A DNA stretch of 64,000 bases from Flaccisagitta enflata (taxonomy: Eukaryota > Chaetognatha > Sagittoidea > Aphragmophora): assembly GCA_965153355.1 (NCBI GenBank), contig OZ231127.1:14446001-14510000 (forward strand). Reading direction: 5' to 3'. Below the pieces are notes generated by a model that was given only the letters and a program-made list of their open reading frames with translations, did no database searches and was not told where the DNA came from. A program made the translations under genes and the position numbers. Below are positions 43,119-53,854 of this stretch, in pieces (within the stretch, counting starts at the first letter, position 1; every line of letters starts with the position of its first letter).

Positions 43119-43444
43119 TTTTTTTAGCAAGTGAAAGTTTTGAACCATCGGCCGCCTCCAACAATTCATTTTCAAACACCAGCGACGCCATCATCATCGA
43201 GGGGAAACGACATCCTCATTTGAATATAATTTACATATTTTTCGGAGGTTTTGGATTTTCGTTTCTTTTTTTTTTTTTTCAAAGACTATTTTTCATATAT
43301 TTATTTTTGGCCCCTTTCCGCCTGCTGTTTCTTTCTCTTTTTTTCTCACTTTCCTTCTCTTCTCCAAAACTTCATAGAGTATTGGCTCAAATGGACACAA
43401 GCTCAAAGTATCATTGATGAATGATGATTTGTTTAAAGCTAATT

Positions 43445-43894
43445 TATACCTGTCCGTTATGTTCCTTTTGAGTCCATCCGTCGGTCCGTCCCTCCGACCT
43501 CCGTAAAATTTTTGAATTGCGCGTAGTTTTCGCATTACTGCTCCTGCCCAACCGTCCGCGACTGGATTGCCGTGTATTACGTCCCATAAAGCGCCCCAAA
43601 CTTCGACACTGACTCTCACCAATCTTACCATGGTTGAGGCTTGGTAAAAAAATATCCCATGCAAAATTTCAGGCCTCTGGAATAGCAGGAACCTTTGTTA
43701 GGGTGACCATGAAGTTTCCAATGCTAATTCAATACAAACTTCAACCTCACCCTAACAAAGGTTCCTGCTATCTCAGAGGCCCAAAATCTTAGATGGAATA
43801 TTTTTTTACCAAGCCTCAACTATGGTAAGATTGGTGAGAGCCATAGTCAAAGTATGGGGCGCTTCACGGGACGTACCGTGTATCCAGCCTTGTT
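43445..43894 (+). mobile_element. GTCY-hairpin element interrupted by a MITE
   Basis: TTGAGTCCATCCGTCGGTCC, GAATTGCGCGTAGTTTTCGC, TTACTGCTCCTGCCCAACCG and TCCGCGACTGGATTG, then the insertion at 43578-43875, then CCGTGTATCCAGCCTTGTTT. The left hairpin is missing. Confidence 0.85.
43578..43875. mobile_element. Palindromic MITE with perfect 8-bp target duplication
   Basis: 298 bp. CCGTGTAT occurs at 43570-43577 and 43876-43883, and only once in intact host elements. The arms (about 130 bp each) are mirror complements: TACGTCCCATAAAGCGCCCC against GGGGCGCTTCACGGGACGTA, CTCACCAATCTTACCATGGT against ACTATGGTAAGATTGGTGAG, CAGGAACCTTTGTTAGGGTG against its complement. Only about 40 bp separate them. 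An 8-bp duplication fits hAT-type integration, but the TACGTCCC end is not the usual hAT end. Confidence 0.92.
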
Positions 43895-43983
43895 TTTGTT
43901 ACGTCGAGCGGTAAAATATCCCTCAAGAACCGAGGTACCCTGAAATGAAATACACTTATTTCTTTCTTTATAGGAAACTAAGA

Positions 43984-44137
<154 letters not shown>

Positions 44138-44607
44138 AGCAACAACAACTAACGCATGAATGATAAGAAAGAGTGGCAACAAAAATCACAGCAACAACAA
44201 CGGCGACCACAACATTATATAGGCGAGGGATTGTGTTAGACAAGAGAGACACTTTGTCTGCCCTCTGAGAGGTCAAACGGGTTCAAAAAGGCCAACCTCG
44301 TTACAACATTTTAACGGGATCAACTCATTAACGATTATTAGCACCGTGTTCTGGCGCTGGTGGGAGAGAGACCGGGGGAAAAGAGGGAGAGGAGGAAGGG
44401 ATAGACCGGGAGGAAGAGAGGTGAAAGGGGGGAAAAGAAGGGGGAAGAGGGAAAGGAGGAGGGGAAAGACCGATAAGAATCGGGGTGAAAGGGGGGGGGA
44501 AGTGAGTGAAAGGGGGTAGGGTAGGAGAGGAGGAAGGGAGAGACTGGGTGGAGAACAGGCGGAGGGGGGAGGAGGGAGAGTAGGAACAGGGAGGAGGTGT
44601 ATGAGCG
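44138..44607. other. Purine-rich stretch, no gene
   Basis: 44360-44600 is G/A-rich (GGGGGAAAAG-type words) and would be polypyrimidine on the other strand. Confidence 0.6.
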
Positions 44608-44765
<158 letters not shown>

Positions 44766-45076
44766 CGGTTCGACATGAGGTTGAAGTATAGAATAGGAAA
44801 AAGGTAGAGAGAAGGGCTGGCGAGCTTTGAGGTTTTGAGGTGGCGTGGAAAAGGCGTGAGATAAGCTTGCTTTGAATCAGGTCTACTTACTAGTTATCCT
44901 CAGAGCAATTTTGCCCATAAACAGTAAAAGCTCCCTACCATGACAATTTCGGGAGTTGGAATATGTTGCTTTGATCAACAAATGCTCTTACTGCTATCAA
45001 ATGTTAGAATTGCACGAGGCTTAATAAACCGGCTACTAAGTAGGCCGCTAAAAAGCCGCACACAACATGCAACAAC
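44766..45076. other. No gene recognised
   Basis: Unique-looking sequence. Confidence 0.45.
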
Positions 45077-45078
45077 TA

Positions 45079-45997
45079 CAGTGGGGTTCGTGGAATAACA
45101 GCCTAAACTGGAGGAAGGTATTTAAGTGTTTTAATATCATTTGACAAACTTGATATTTGAAATATAAGTTGTTCACTTGATGCTTTTGTTCCAGGGGTGT
45201 ATATAATTGAGCGGCTTTTGATTTTATTCCCCCCCTGCCTTTGATTTTCTTCCCCACAACGCGTCGCGTTGCTCTACAAAATCCATGATTTTCTTCCCCA
45301 AAAAGCAATAAAACAGTATATTTTAGGTTTAAATAGTGTTAAAATGTGTTGTAGTAATGAGAGACTACCATTTAGAACTACCAAAAGTGTGAAATCTTCA
45401 AAAATTGTCTTATTTCTTATTTTTTTAGCTTTTAATTTTTTTCCCCATCTCCAAACCCTTTGATTTTATTCCCCACGCCACGAGAAAGAGAAGAATGCTC
45501 AACTATACACGCCTGTTTGTTCCTGGGTTTTTCGGTTTTGAGCAGAAATTATTTTTTATTATTATAATAACTGAGAATATCAATATTACACTTAAAATAT
45601 TATCAGGAACATTGCTCAGAATTAAATTTGCCTGGCATTTTCCCACAGTATGTCCTGTAAGAATATTTAATTTGTTTAGCCCGTTGCTAGGGAGCATCAT
45701 TTGGCAGTTGCTAGGTGTGATGCCCCTAACGACAGCAAACTCTATTCTTAAGTACTATTAATGGGAAAGTTATAACAAGTGGTGAGCAATGTTCCCTAAC
45801 AATATTTCTCAAAATATTGATATTTTAGTGGTTATAAATGTTTGAAAAAATAATTTTGGTTTCTATTGCAACCAAAAAACTCAGGGACAAAAGCAGCGAG
45901 TGAACAATTTATATTTCAAATATCAAGTTTGTCAAATGAAATTAAGACAGTTGAATACCTTCCTCCAGTTTAAGCTGTTATTCCATGAACCCCACTG
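45079..45997. mobile_element. TA-flanked DNA element with long inverted ends
   Basis: TA at 45077-45078 and 45998-45999. The left arm 45079-45191 (CAGTGGGGTTCGTGGAATAA, CAGCCTAAACTGGAGGAAGG, ATCATTTGACAAACTTGATA) is mirrored at 45885-45997 (CTTAATTTCATTTGACAAAC-type complement, CCTTCCTCCAGTTTAAGCTG, TTATTCCATGAACCCCACTG). A CAGT start and TA target fit Tc1/mariner/pogo. No transposase frame remains. It carries a nested hAT-like MITE. Confidence 0.88.
45192..45515 (+). mobile_element. hAT-like MITE nested in the TA element
   Basis: CAGGGGTGTATATAATTGAG to CTCAACTATACACGCCTG, with TTTGTTC duplicated at 45185-45191 and 45516-45522. Same internal TTGATTTTCTTCCCC words as 35673-35999. Confidence 0.85.
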
Positions 45998-45999
45998 TA

Positions 46000-46558
<559 letters not shown>

Positions 46559-46734
46559 TGACCAAACCTCTAAGGAAGATATTTTTCAATGATTTCAAGT
46601 CCTGAATGAGACAAACTTTTATTTTCTCACAGATTTTTTTCTGTCTTTGAACGTATGAGGGCTTTTGTTTCTGAGAAACTTCTCTCGACCTAAAGCATCT
46701 CAAACTCTGTGTGATTGAATCAGTTACGCACACA

Positions 46735-47225
46735 GGTGGTGATTTAGGTGGATTTAGGTGGTTATGGTTGTTTCCTCTGGCCTATGCAAAAACTACTGTA
46801 GGTGATCTTTAGGGTCAGGTGTCTTTGGGGTGTCAGAGGTGGTGATTTAGGTGGACTTAGGTGGTTGGGTGGTTGTTTCTCTGCCTATGCAAAAAAAAAA
46901 TCTGCAGGTGATTTTAGGGGTTGTGGTGTCTTTGGGGGTGTCAGAGGCAGGATTTAGGGATTTAGGGTGGCTAGGTGGTTGTTTCCTCTGGTCTATGTAA
47001 ATAAACTACTGTGTAGGTGATTTTAGGGATTGAGGTGTCTTTGGGGTGGCCGAGGTGGTGATTCAGGTGGGATTTAGGGTGGTTGGGTGGTTGTCTCCTC
47101 TGGCCTATGTAAATAAACTACTGTGTAGGTAATTTTAGGGGTTGTGGTGTCTTTTTGGGTAATGAGGTAGTGATTTAGGTGGGATTTAGGGTGGTTGGGT
47201 GGCTATTTCCTCCTGGCCCATGCAA
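46735..47225. repeat. ~110-bp tandem repeat, about 5 copies
   Basis: CCTCTGGCCTATG(C/T)-like landmarks at 46774, 46880, 46985, 47097 and 47210. Each unit has GGTGATTTAGGTGG, GGTGGTTGGGTGGTTG and GTGTCTTTGGGGTG. G-rich on the plus strand. Confidence 0.88.
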
Positions 47226-47245
47226 AAACTACTGTGCTTACCAAT

Positions 47246-47304
47246 CACCACCACCACCACCACCACCACCACCACCACCACCACCACCACCACCACCACC
47301 ACCA
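47246..47304. repeat. (CCA)n microsatellite
   Basis: About 58 bp of CCA. Confidence 0.95.
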
Positions 47305-47519
47305 GTCCACCAACGCCACCATCGTCACCATCGTCTCTTTACCATCAACTTCACTGTCACGCCACCAACTCCCGTTAACGCCCTCAGTTAATAACATTAA
47401 CGTCACGGACAGAGTGCGCTGCGTGCGCTTGCGCCATATATGCAGAAAATCCCGTTCTATGTGCGTGTTTCTGGTGAGGACAAGTATCGCGATCATTCCC
47501 ATTCATCTCATTTACAGCG
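47305..47519. other. No gene recognised
   Basis: Short frames only. A donor-like CTGGTGAGG occurs at 47471. Confidence 0.35.
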
Positions 47520-47740
47520 TGCACGCATGTTCAGTGAGGGAGTGAGCAAAGTGAATGAGTGAGCGTGTGAACAAAGCGAGCTAGTGAAAAGAGCGCAACA
47601 AAGCAGAGCGCTGCAGAGCGCTGCAGAGCGCTGCAGAGAGAGTAGAGTGAGCGGTGCGAGCAAACAAACATAGCGCGCGAACAAACATAACGAGCGACCA
47701 AGTGGCCCATTACAAAAACGCTATTGTGTGTGACTCCGTG
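47520..47740 (+). mobile_element. GAGYG-rich repeat family, copy 2
   Basis: GAGTGAGC/GAGCAAA words, a triplicated AGAGCGCTGC, GAGTGAGCGGTGCGAGC, ACCAAGTGGCCCATTAC and ACGCTATTGTGTGTGACT. The right part matches 59030-59095 (GAGCGGTGCGAACGACCGAG, TGGCCCGATAGAAACGCGAT, TGTCTGTGACT). Confidence 0.7.
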
Positions 47741-47919
47741 TATAGAAATGCACCCTCTGTCTGTCTCTTGGCGGTTATATTCATGGCCTTCTTTCCAAAA
47801 GAGCTGGTCTTTTCGAGTTATGAAATTCTTTCCAGCTGGGCAACAACTTTGCTCTTATGACCGGAAAATTGATTTTTGGCAAAGTAACTGAGCATCTATC
47901 CAGGATCAGATTTTGAACG

Positions 47920-48000
47920 CGTGCACGACTTCACCTTGCCGTGTCGGACGGTAGGTCGGTCGGTCGGTAGGTCGGTCAGTCGGTAGGTCACGTTTTTAAA
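47920..48000 (+). mobile_element. GTCY-hairpin element, 5' part
   Basis: GCGTGCACGACTTCACCTTG, CCGTGTCGGACGGTAGGTCG, GTCGGTCGGTAGGTCACGTT. The core is replaced by the GGGTACTTT repeat. Confidence 0.75.
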
Positions 48001-48014
48001 TGTTGGTACTTTGC

Positions 48015-48295
48015 TGTTTTTTAAGGTATTTAAGGTACTCTAGGGTATTTCTGGGTACTTTAGGGTACTTCAGGGTATTTTAGGGTACTTAAGTTATTTT
48101 AGGTACTTAAGGTATTTTAGGGTACTTTCATATATTTTTGGGTACTTTTGGGTATTTTTGAGTATTGTTGAGTATAGAATGGGTATTTTTAGGTGTTTTG
48201 GGCATTTGGGTATATCGTGGTATTGTATTTTAAGGTGTTTTTGGGTATTTTTGGGTATCATTGGGTATTTTGGGGTATTTTGGGTTTTGTCAACT
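48015..48295. repeat. ~10-bp (GGGTATTTTT)n degenerate array
   Basis: Alternating GGGTACTTTA/GGGTATTTTT units. Confidence 0.88.
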
Positions 48296-48344
48296 TTTTA
48301 TTGGACACTCGTTATTGGTTCAGAATGTAACTTTTTTGGGACAG

Positions 48345-48655
48345 ACGTTATGTAGTATGAAGTTGTAGTATTGTAGTATTATACTTATGAGGTTGTAGTA
48401 TGTGTAACTTTTCAGAGATAGTATGTAAGTATGTGAGTATGTGTAGTATGGGCATGTAAGTATGTACATAAGTATGTAAGTAAGTATGTATGTAAGTATG
48501 TAAGCACGTATCATGGGCATGTGAGTATGTAGGTATGTATGTAAGTGTTATGGGCATGTAAGTATATGTAAGTATGTATGTAAGTAAGTATGTAAGTATG
48601 TGAGCATGTATATATATGTAAGTATGTAAGTGGCATGTGGGCATGTAAGTAAGCA
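48345..48655. repeat. (GTAAGTAT)n-like array
   Basis: TATGTAAG/TATGTGAG/GGGCATGTAAG words in an AT/GT-rich array immediately upstream of the XKR-like exon. Confidence 0.85.
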
Positions 48656-48682
48656 TTTTCCAAATTTTAACTTGCTCCTTAG

Positions 48683-49547
48683 GTTCAAACAACTTATTCA
48701 AATCTTGAAAATAACTGAGGTGGCCTTTGAATCAATCACCCAACTCGCGACCCAATGGTGGGCAGTCACAATGGCTCAGTCTTACAGATACGAAGAGGGA
48801 GGCAACGGCGTCGAAATGACGGCGCTTCAACGCATTTCCATCGTTTCTTCAACACTCACCGTCACTCTTGCCCTCACGAACTTCGTCACTCAACACCGAC
48901 GACAATTCTGGGTTCAACCCAAGTTCCCGTTAGCCGCGTCATCCTTGGCGATTGGCTGCTTACTTGGCTCGACCGTTATTTCCGGCACCATGTCATTCCT
49001 ACTATGGGAAGTGGAGGGTACCTGGAAATTTGCCCTATCTTCGATTTTCTATTTTCCAATTCTTACATACCCCAACATTCTTTCCATGTTTCACACGATC
49101 TTCGTGCTTTGCATTCCATGTACGACTTGTCAGTGTTGCTACGGTCGTTGTTGTAAATTTATTCGTTCTTCCGTTCACGTTCTTCTGACCGGCACCTTTT
49201 TGGGCGGATTTTTCTACCAAATTTCACTCCACCGAACCACGAAGCAGGAACGTACGCTGACTTTGGCTAATTTGGGACTCTTAATTCCATTTCTCGCGTT
49301 TTGTTCCTGCGTTCACTTCATTATGGGACTTATGCTTTTCTCTGGTCTCAACGTTGCTCGATTGTTCGCTCCGATTGTTTATGCGACTGTTTTTCTTCTT
49401 AGAAAAGTAAGCAATTGTTGTTGCTTTTCTGAGAATTACAGAGCGGCGACCCATAATGCTCTTGACAAAATGTTGCAAATTGAAGAGGACAATGTTGGAG
49501 ATCCAGCTTCGGGTACAGAGGTAGATCAAATTGAGGCCAAATTCTAA
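48683..49547 (+). CDS. XKR-like multipass membrane protein, terminal exon
   Basis: Acceptor CTTGCTCCTTAG ends at 48682. The exon runs to TAA at 49545-49547 (287 full codons). It opens QLIQILKITEVAFESITQLA, which matches the E..FES..QL..Q pattern that heads the central part of XK-related proteins. Then come hydrophobic segments: RISIVSSTLTVTLALTNFV, LAASSLAIGCLLGSTVISGT, FALSSIFYFPILTYPNILSM with FHTIFVLCIPC, HVLLTGTFLGGFFYQISL, TLANLGLLIPFLAFCSCVHF with IMGLMLF, and LFAPIVYATVFLL. A short acidic C-terminus follows. The open frame extends upstream to 48630, but that part looks intronic, so the N-terminal half is missing here and no upstream exon is identified. Likely role (inference): membrane protein of the scramblase superfamily. 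Confidence 0.65.
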
Positions 49548-49859
49548 TCTTTAAAAGGTGGGGTTGGGATCATTGGATCTTCTGAACCATTGCATTGTCT
49601 GTTCCAAACCAGTTATTTTTTCAGCATTCATAAAACCTTTAACATATGTTACTAAGATCACTAATTTCTTCGTATTCCTATGTCTAGACTACATCTACTG
49701 TAGCATTAATGACTTCCATGGTCCGTTATTGTCTCTATACTACATTCAGCCAGAGCTCTTTGAGACGCTAAAAATTGAGCTTCTAAATATTGGCTCGTTT
49801 TCTTTAATTTCTCGTGGCTCACCAAGTACAAGTGAGCCGATTCTTTTTTTAAGTGAACC
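49548..49859. other. Likely 3' UTR of the XKR-like gene
   Basis: Downstream of the stop. A 111-residue frame at 49558-49893 overlaps a transposon arm and is not called. I see no AATAAA before 50393. Confidence 0.35.
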
Positions 49860-50878
49860 ATTCGGACAGGAATCCCACTTACAAAAAGCTTGAAAAAATG
49901 GACCCATCCCAGATTTTTGCACAGGGGACCTTTAAAGGCTGTAGAACAAGATTCTGATATCCATTTTGACCTAACTTGAGCAAAAAAAATTAGAAACGGA
50001 TTTTTGTGCCAAAAACAGCTATTTTTCATTAAAAAGTAGTATAAAATGAAACATTTTGGACTTTTTTTTCTACAGAAACATGAAGTACCAAATAGCAATT
50101 GATATTTTAGTGAACCTGGAACAATTTTGTACGGGTCTAAGAGGCTCAAAAATAGCTTTAAAATCCCCAAATATGAAGAAATGACCCAAAAATGAAAAAA
50201 TTTAAAAACTGATATTTTGGAACAGTTTCTTAGGGTAAGATATGCTGTCAGTATGAATTTCATTGATGTACTTAAAAAAGCATATATCATGAGCAAGAGA
50301 TCGTTTCACTGCAAGGGCTTAGAATTGGGGTATTACCCTACACTTTCCCCAATGATTAGGTCAAGCTGTTTTTCAATTTTCAAACAGTAGAATAAATGGA
50401 TAAATATTATGGACAGCATTTTTTTTTTCTGGAGTTCATGTTACGAATGAATTCATTTTTAAATTGATTTGATATGAAAGAAAGAAGAGAGTGGAACATG
50501 GTTAACTTATGCACTGGTATCAATATTTTCTTTTATTATGGACAGCACCTACGGTAAGCTTTTCTTGCGCTCTTTTTCTTTCTTTTTTTCGGCAGACTTT
50601 TCTAGTCATAGTTTTCTTAAAAACGCATGGGGGAGATTTGTTTAATAGTTTACGAAAAAAATCAAGGCGTAGAATGCCATGGAAACAACCGGATAAAACT
50701 TACAAATGTGTTACAGGCGAAAAATGCAAAAACCGCAATATGCAAATGAGATCAAAGTGCAAATTTTCAAAAATCGTGTAAATACACAAAAAATCGAATC
50801 AGCAAAGTGAAAATGATCAAAATACAAATTTCAGTCCAAATTGACAGAAAAATGTGAAAAATTAGTGTTTTTATAGCA

Positions 50879-51026
50879 AACAAGGCCGGATACATGGCCA
50901 ATACCAGTCGCGGACGGGTGGGCTGGGGCAGAAATGCGTGTTTTCCCACTTTCCGACTCAATCACCACGGACCGACCAACCGACCAACCAACCAACCAAC
51001 GGACGGACAAAGTCCGCGACTAAAAA
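50879..51026 (-). mobile_element. GTCY-hairpin element
   Basis: AACAAGGCCGGATACATGGC, subterminal AGTCGCGGAC (50906-50915), GGACCGACCAACCGACCAAC tract and terminal TCCGCGACTAAAAA. The middle of the hairpin (CTCTTATAGAGTCGCG) is deleted, leaving AAAGTCCGCGACT. Confidence 0.88.
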
Positions 51027-51178
51027 CTCAATTTTTTACATAAAAACAAGTACCCGGGGGTACAACGATGCGTCCACATGCGGCTTAGCTTGTTAAGAAT
51101 GATGCAATATTGCATCAACCTTGTGGAATGATGCAATAATCTGAGATATCTCCAAGATTCTATGCATTTTCATCATTC

Positions 51179-51265
51179 TCAACTCGATCACCACGGACCG
51201 ACCAACCAATCGACCAACGGACGGACGGACAAAGCCTTTTATAGAGATGCGTGGACGCATCTAAA
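51179..51265 (-). mobile_element. GTCY-hairpin element, terminal half
   Basis: AACTCGATCACCACGGACCG, GACGGACGGAC tract, AAAGCCTTTTATAGAG and the covariant hairpin AGATGCG-TGGA-CGCATCT at 51245-51262. GATGCGTCCAC-ATGCGGC at 51067 may be its subterminal repeat, making the full copy 51050-51265. Confidence 0.8.
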
Positions 51266-51425
51266 AACGTTTCTAATTTTTTTGGCTCAATTTAGGTCAA
51301 AATGAACTTCAGAATCAGATTCTAAAGCCTTTTTAGGTCCTCTGTGCAAAAATCTGTGATGGGTCCATTTTTTTTTTTCAAAACTCTTAAAATTGAGATT
51401 TTCTCCAACCGGAATCCTGCCCGCA

Positions 51426-51955
51426 TTGTAATGATTGTTGTAGAGGTGCCCTTGTACAAATAAATGAAGTCAATTCATCGATTTTAGACTATCTTTTCAT
51501 AGTGAATATCTCTGACATGGCTCCTTTCTTATTTCCTCAACTCCCTCGGTAGTAGCAGTCATCGATAAATGGGTCAAAACGAGCTAAAACAATTCAAAGT
51601 GGTTGAAATTGTGGTCAATATTAGGTAAAATAAGCTTAAGCAATTTTCAGTGGTCCAAATTGAGCTATTCACGCCACGTGCCCACTAGAGGGCAACCCGC
51701 TTGAAAAGCTCAATCTTGCGCCTTCAAAAAGCATAGAATTGAACTTTTTGATCCTTAATCTTGAGTCTTTGGGCTATGATGCTTGCATAGATCCTAAATC
51801 TTGATAAGCTAAGTGTTACGGACTGACAAACGAACCGACTGATCGACCGTCATTGCGGTTTTTTGAATAGCGCGAAGGTTGACACAGTGAAAAAGAAATT
51901 TGTTGCGTTAAAGGACTCATTCGCATATCGTAGTTAGGGAACATTGTTTTTTTTT
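51426..51955. other. No gene recognised
   Basis: Unique-looking sequence with a short GACTGACAAACGAACCGACT scrap at 51814. Confidence 0.4.
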
Positions 51956-52043
51956 TACGATGGACCAAAATCGGGATACAGCCAAAAGCAGTTTACAAAA
52001 AATCTTGAAAGAGTATGGGTCCGCGACTGGGGTCAATCGGTGT

Positions 52044-52490
52044 TGTCAAATGGCATTGTCAAATGGCGTTGTCAAACGGCGTTGTCAAACGGCGTTGTCA
52101 AACGGCGTTGTCAAACGGCGTTGTCAAACGGCGTTGTCAAACGGCGTTGTCATACGCTGTTGCCAAACGCTGTTGCCAAACGCTGTTGCCAAACGCTGTT
52201 GCCAAACGCTGTTGCCAAACGCTGTTGCCAAACGCTGTTGCCAAACGCTGTTGCCAAACGCTGTTGCCAAACGCTGTTGCCAAACGCTGTTGCCAAACGC
52301 TGTTGCCAAACGCTGTTGCCAAACGCTGTTGCCAAACGCTGTTGCCAAACGCTGTTGCCAAACGCTGTTGCCAAACGCTGTTGCCAAACGCTGTTGCCAA
52401 ACGCTGTTGCCAAACGCTGTTGCCAAACGCCGTTGCCAAACGCTGTTGCCAAACGCCGTTGCCAAACGCCGTTGCCAAACGACATTCCAT
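52044..52490. repeat. 13-bp tandem array with two blocks of unit types
   Basis: First block (52044-52150) has units GGCGTTGTCAAAC, second block (52150-52440) units GCTGTTGCCAAAC, and mixed GCCGTTGCCAAAC units close the array. About 34 units. All frames are open because 39 bp equals 13 codons, so the Ala-Lys-Arg-Cys frames are artefacts. Confidence 0.95.
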
Positions 52491-53240
52491 TAAGGGACTA
52501 CATACCAAGTTTCAACCAAATCAGTTGAAAAATGCCGAAGTTATGCACATTTTCCACTTTTAGGCTGGTAAGCTAGTTGGGTGGTAGGCTGGTTTGACTG
52601 GTTCGCATGCTAAAATCTTTACAATTCAAATACATATGTTGAGTCCTTCCATTTAGAGACTACATACCAAGTTTCAACAAAATCGGTTGAAAAATGCCAA
52701 AGTTATGCCCATTTTCACTTTTAGGCTGGTAGGCTAGTTAGGTGGTAGGCTGGTTTGGCCGGTTAGCATGCTAAAATCTTTACAATTCAAATACATTTGT
52801 TGAGTCCTTCCATTTAGTGACTACATACCAAGTCTCAACCAAATTGGTTGAAAAATGCCAAAGTTATGCACGTTGTTAACTTTTAAGCTGGTAGGCTAGT
52901 TGGGTGGTAGGCTGGTTTGGCCGGTTAGCATGCTAAAACCTTTACAATTCAAATACATATGTTGAGTTCTTTCATTTAGAGACTACATACCAAGTTTCAA
53001 CCAAATTGGTTGATAAATGACGAAGTTATGCACGTTTTTCACTTTTAGGCTGGTAGGCTGGTTGGGTGGTAGGCCGGTTTGGCCGGTTAACATGCTAAAA
53101 TCTGTACAAATCAAATACATATGTTGAGTCCTTCCATTTAGAGACTACATACCAAGTTTCGACCAAATCGGTTGAAAAATGCCGAAGTTATGCACGTTTT
53201 TCACTTTTAGGCTGGTAGGCTGGTTGGGCCGGTTGGGTGG
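52491..53240. repeat. 162-bp tandem repeat, 5 copies
   Basis: CTACATACCAAGT occurs at 52498, 52660, 52821, 52983 and 53145. Each unit has CAACCAAATCGGTTGAAAAA, TGCCGAAGTTATGCACGTTT, TTTAGGCTGGTAGGCTGGTT, GGCCGGTTAGCATGCTAAAA and CAATTCAAATACATATGTTG. Confidence 0.95.
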
Positions 53241-53442
53241 GTCGGATCATAACATACGCATAGGATGTAAAGCGGCTTACCCTAGTACAACTTCCCTCCA
53301 AATATGAAGCAAATCGGTCAAGGCGTTCAAAAGTTAGCCCATTTTTAAAAGTGTGGACAACGACGACGACAACAACGACGACGACGACACCCACCCGCCT
53401 CGAATTATAGTCCGCGTCGGAATGATATTCCGTCGCGGACAA
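53241..53442 (-). mobile_element. End of a Helitron-like element adjoining the 162-bp array
   Basis: CAAATCGGTCAAGGCGTTCA, AAAGTTAGCCCATTTTTAAA, a (GAC)n tract (53356-53390) and the terminal hairpin GTCCGCGTCGGAAT-GAT-ATTCCGTCGCGGAC (stem at 53410-53440). It parallels the GTCY family layout (core, tetra/trinucleotide tract, hairpin) with different sequence. The 162-bp units repeat its AAATCGGT..AAGTTA.GC phrase. Confidence 0.6.
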
Positions 53443-53483
53443 AAAGATCAGTATTCATTTAAAAGAAAAGTAGGATCAAGAAA

Positions 53484-53854
53484 CAACAAGGCCAACACCT
53501 ATAAGTCGCGTGCGAGACTTACAGATTAAGAATGACTTAGACTGACTCAGAACGACTTAGAATGACTTTCAATGATTTAGAATGACCTAAAATGTCCTTA
53601 AAGGACTTAAAATGACTAAAAAACCTAATGACCAAAAATGACTTAAAATGACTTAAAATAACTTAAAATGACTTAGAGTGACCCAAAATGACTCAAAATG
53701 ACTTAGAATAACTATCAATGACTTAAAATGATTTAAAATGACCTATGAGTTGACGTTATATTACAAAAAAATAAAGTGTGACGGACCGACGGACTGACGG
53801 ACGGATGGACGGACCAACAAAGCGGGTTGTAGAGTCGCGTGCACGCGACTAAAA
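53484..53854 (-). mobile_element. GTCY-hairpin element with a 10-bp repeat in its core
   Basis: AACAAGGCCAACACCTATAA, AGTCGCGTGC, then about 225 bp of AATGACTTAA units (53525-53745), then AAAGTGTGACGGACCGACGG, AAAGCGGGTTGTAGAG and hairpin AGTCGCG-TGCA-CGCGACT (53833-53850). Confidence 0.85.

Larger units (their letters stand above)
49860..51425. mobile_element. Element with ~140-bp inverted arms
   Basis: Left arm 49860-50000 (GGACCCATCCCAGATTTTTG, CACAGGGGACCTTTAAAGGC, CATTTTGACCTAACTTGAGC, TTAGAAACG) is mirrored by 51267-51420 (GTTTCTAATTTTTTTGGCTC, TTTAGGTCAAAATGAACTTC, GATTCTAAAGCC, GTCCTCTGTGCAAAAATCTG, GATGGGTCC). No transposase is recognised between the arms, and two GTCY elements lie inside. 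Outer ends are not sharply defined. Confidence 0.65.

Noticed and set aside
48630-48682. ATG at 48630 as the start of the XKR-like protein
   Set aside because: The stretch is repeat-derived intron ending in CTCCTTAG, and the domain is clearly missing its N-terminal half.
49558-49893. 111-residue frame after the XKR-like stop
   Set aside because: Overlaps a transposon arm, has no motif and is likely 3' UTR.
51944-52563. 194-residue Ala/Lys/Cys-rich frame and its antisense
   Set aside because: Translation of the 13-bp array; open in all frames on both strands.
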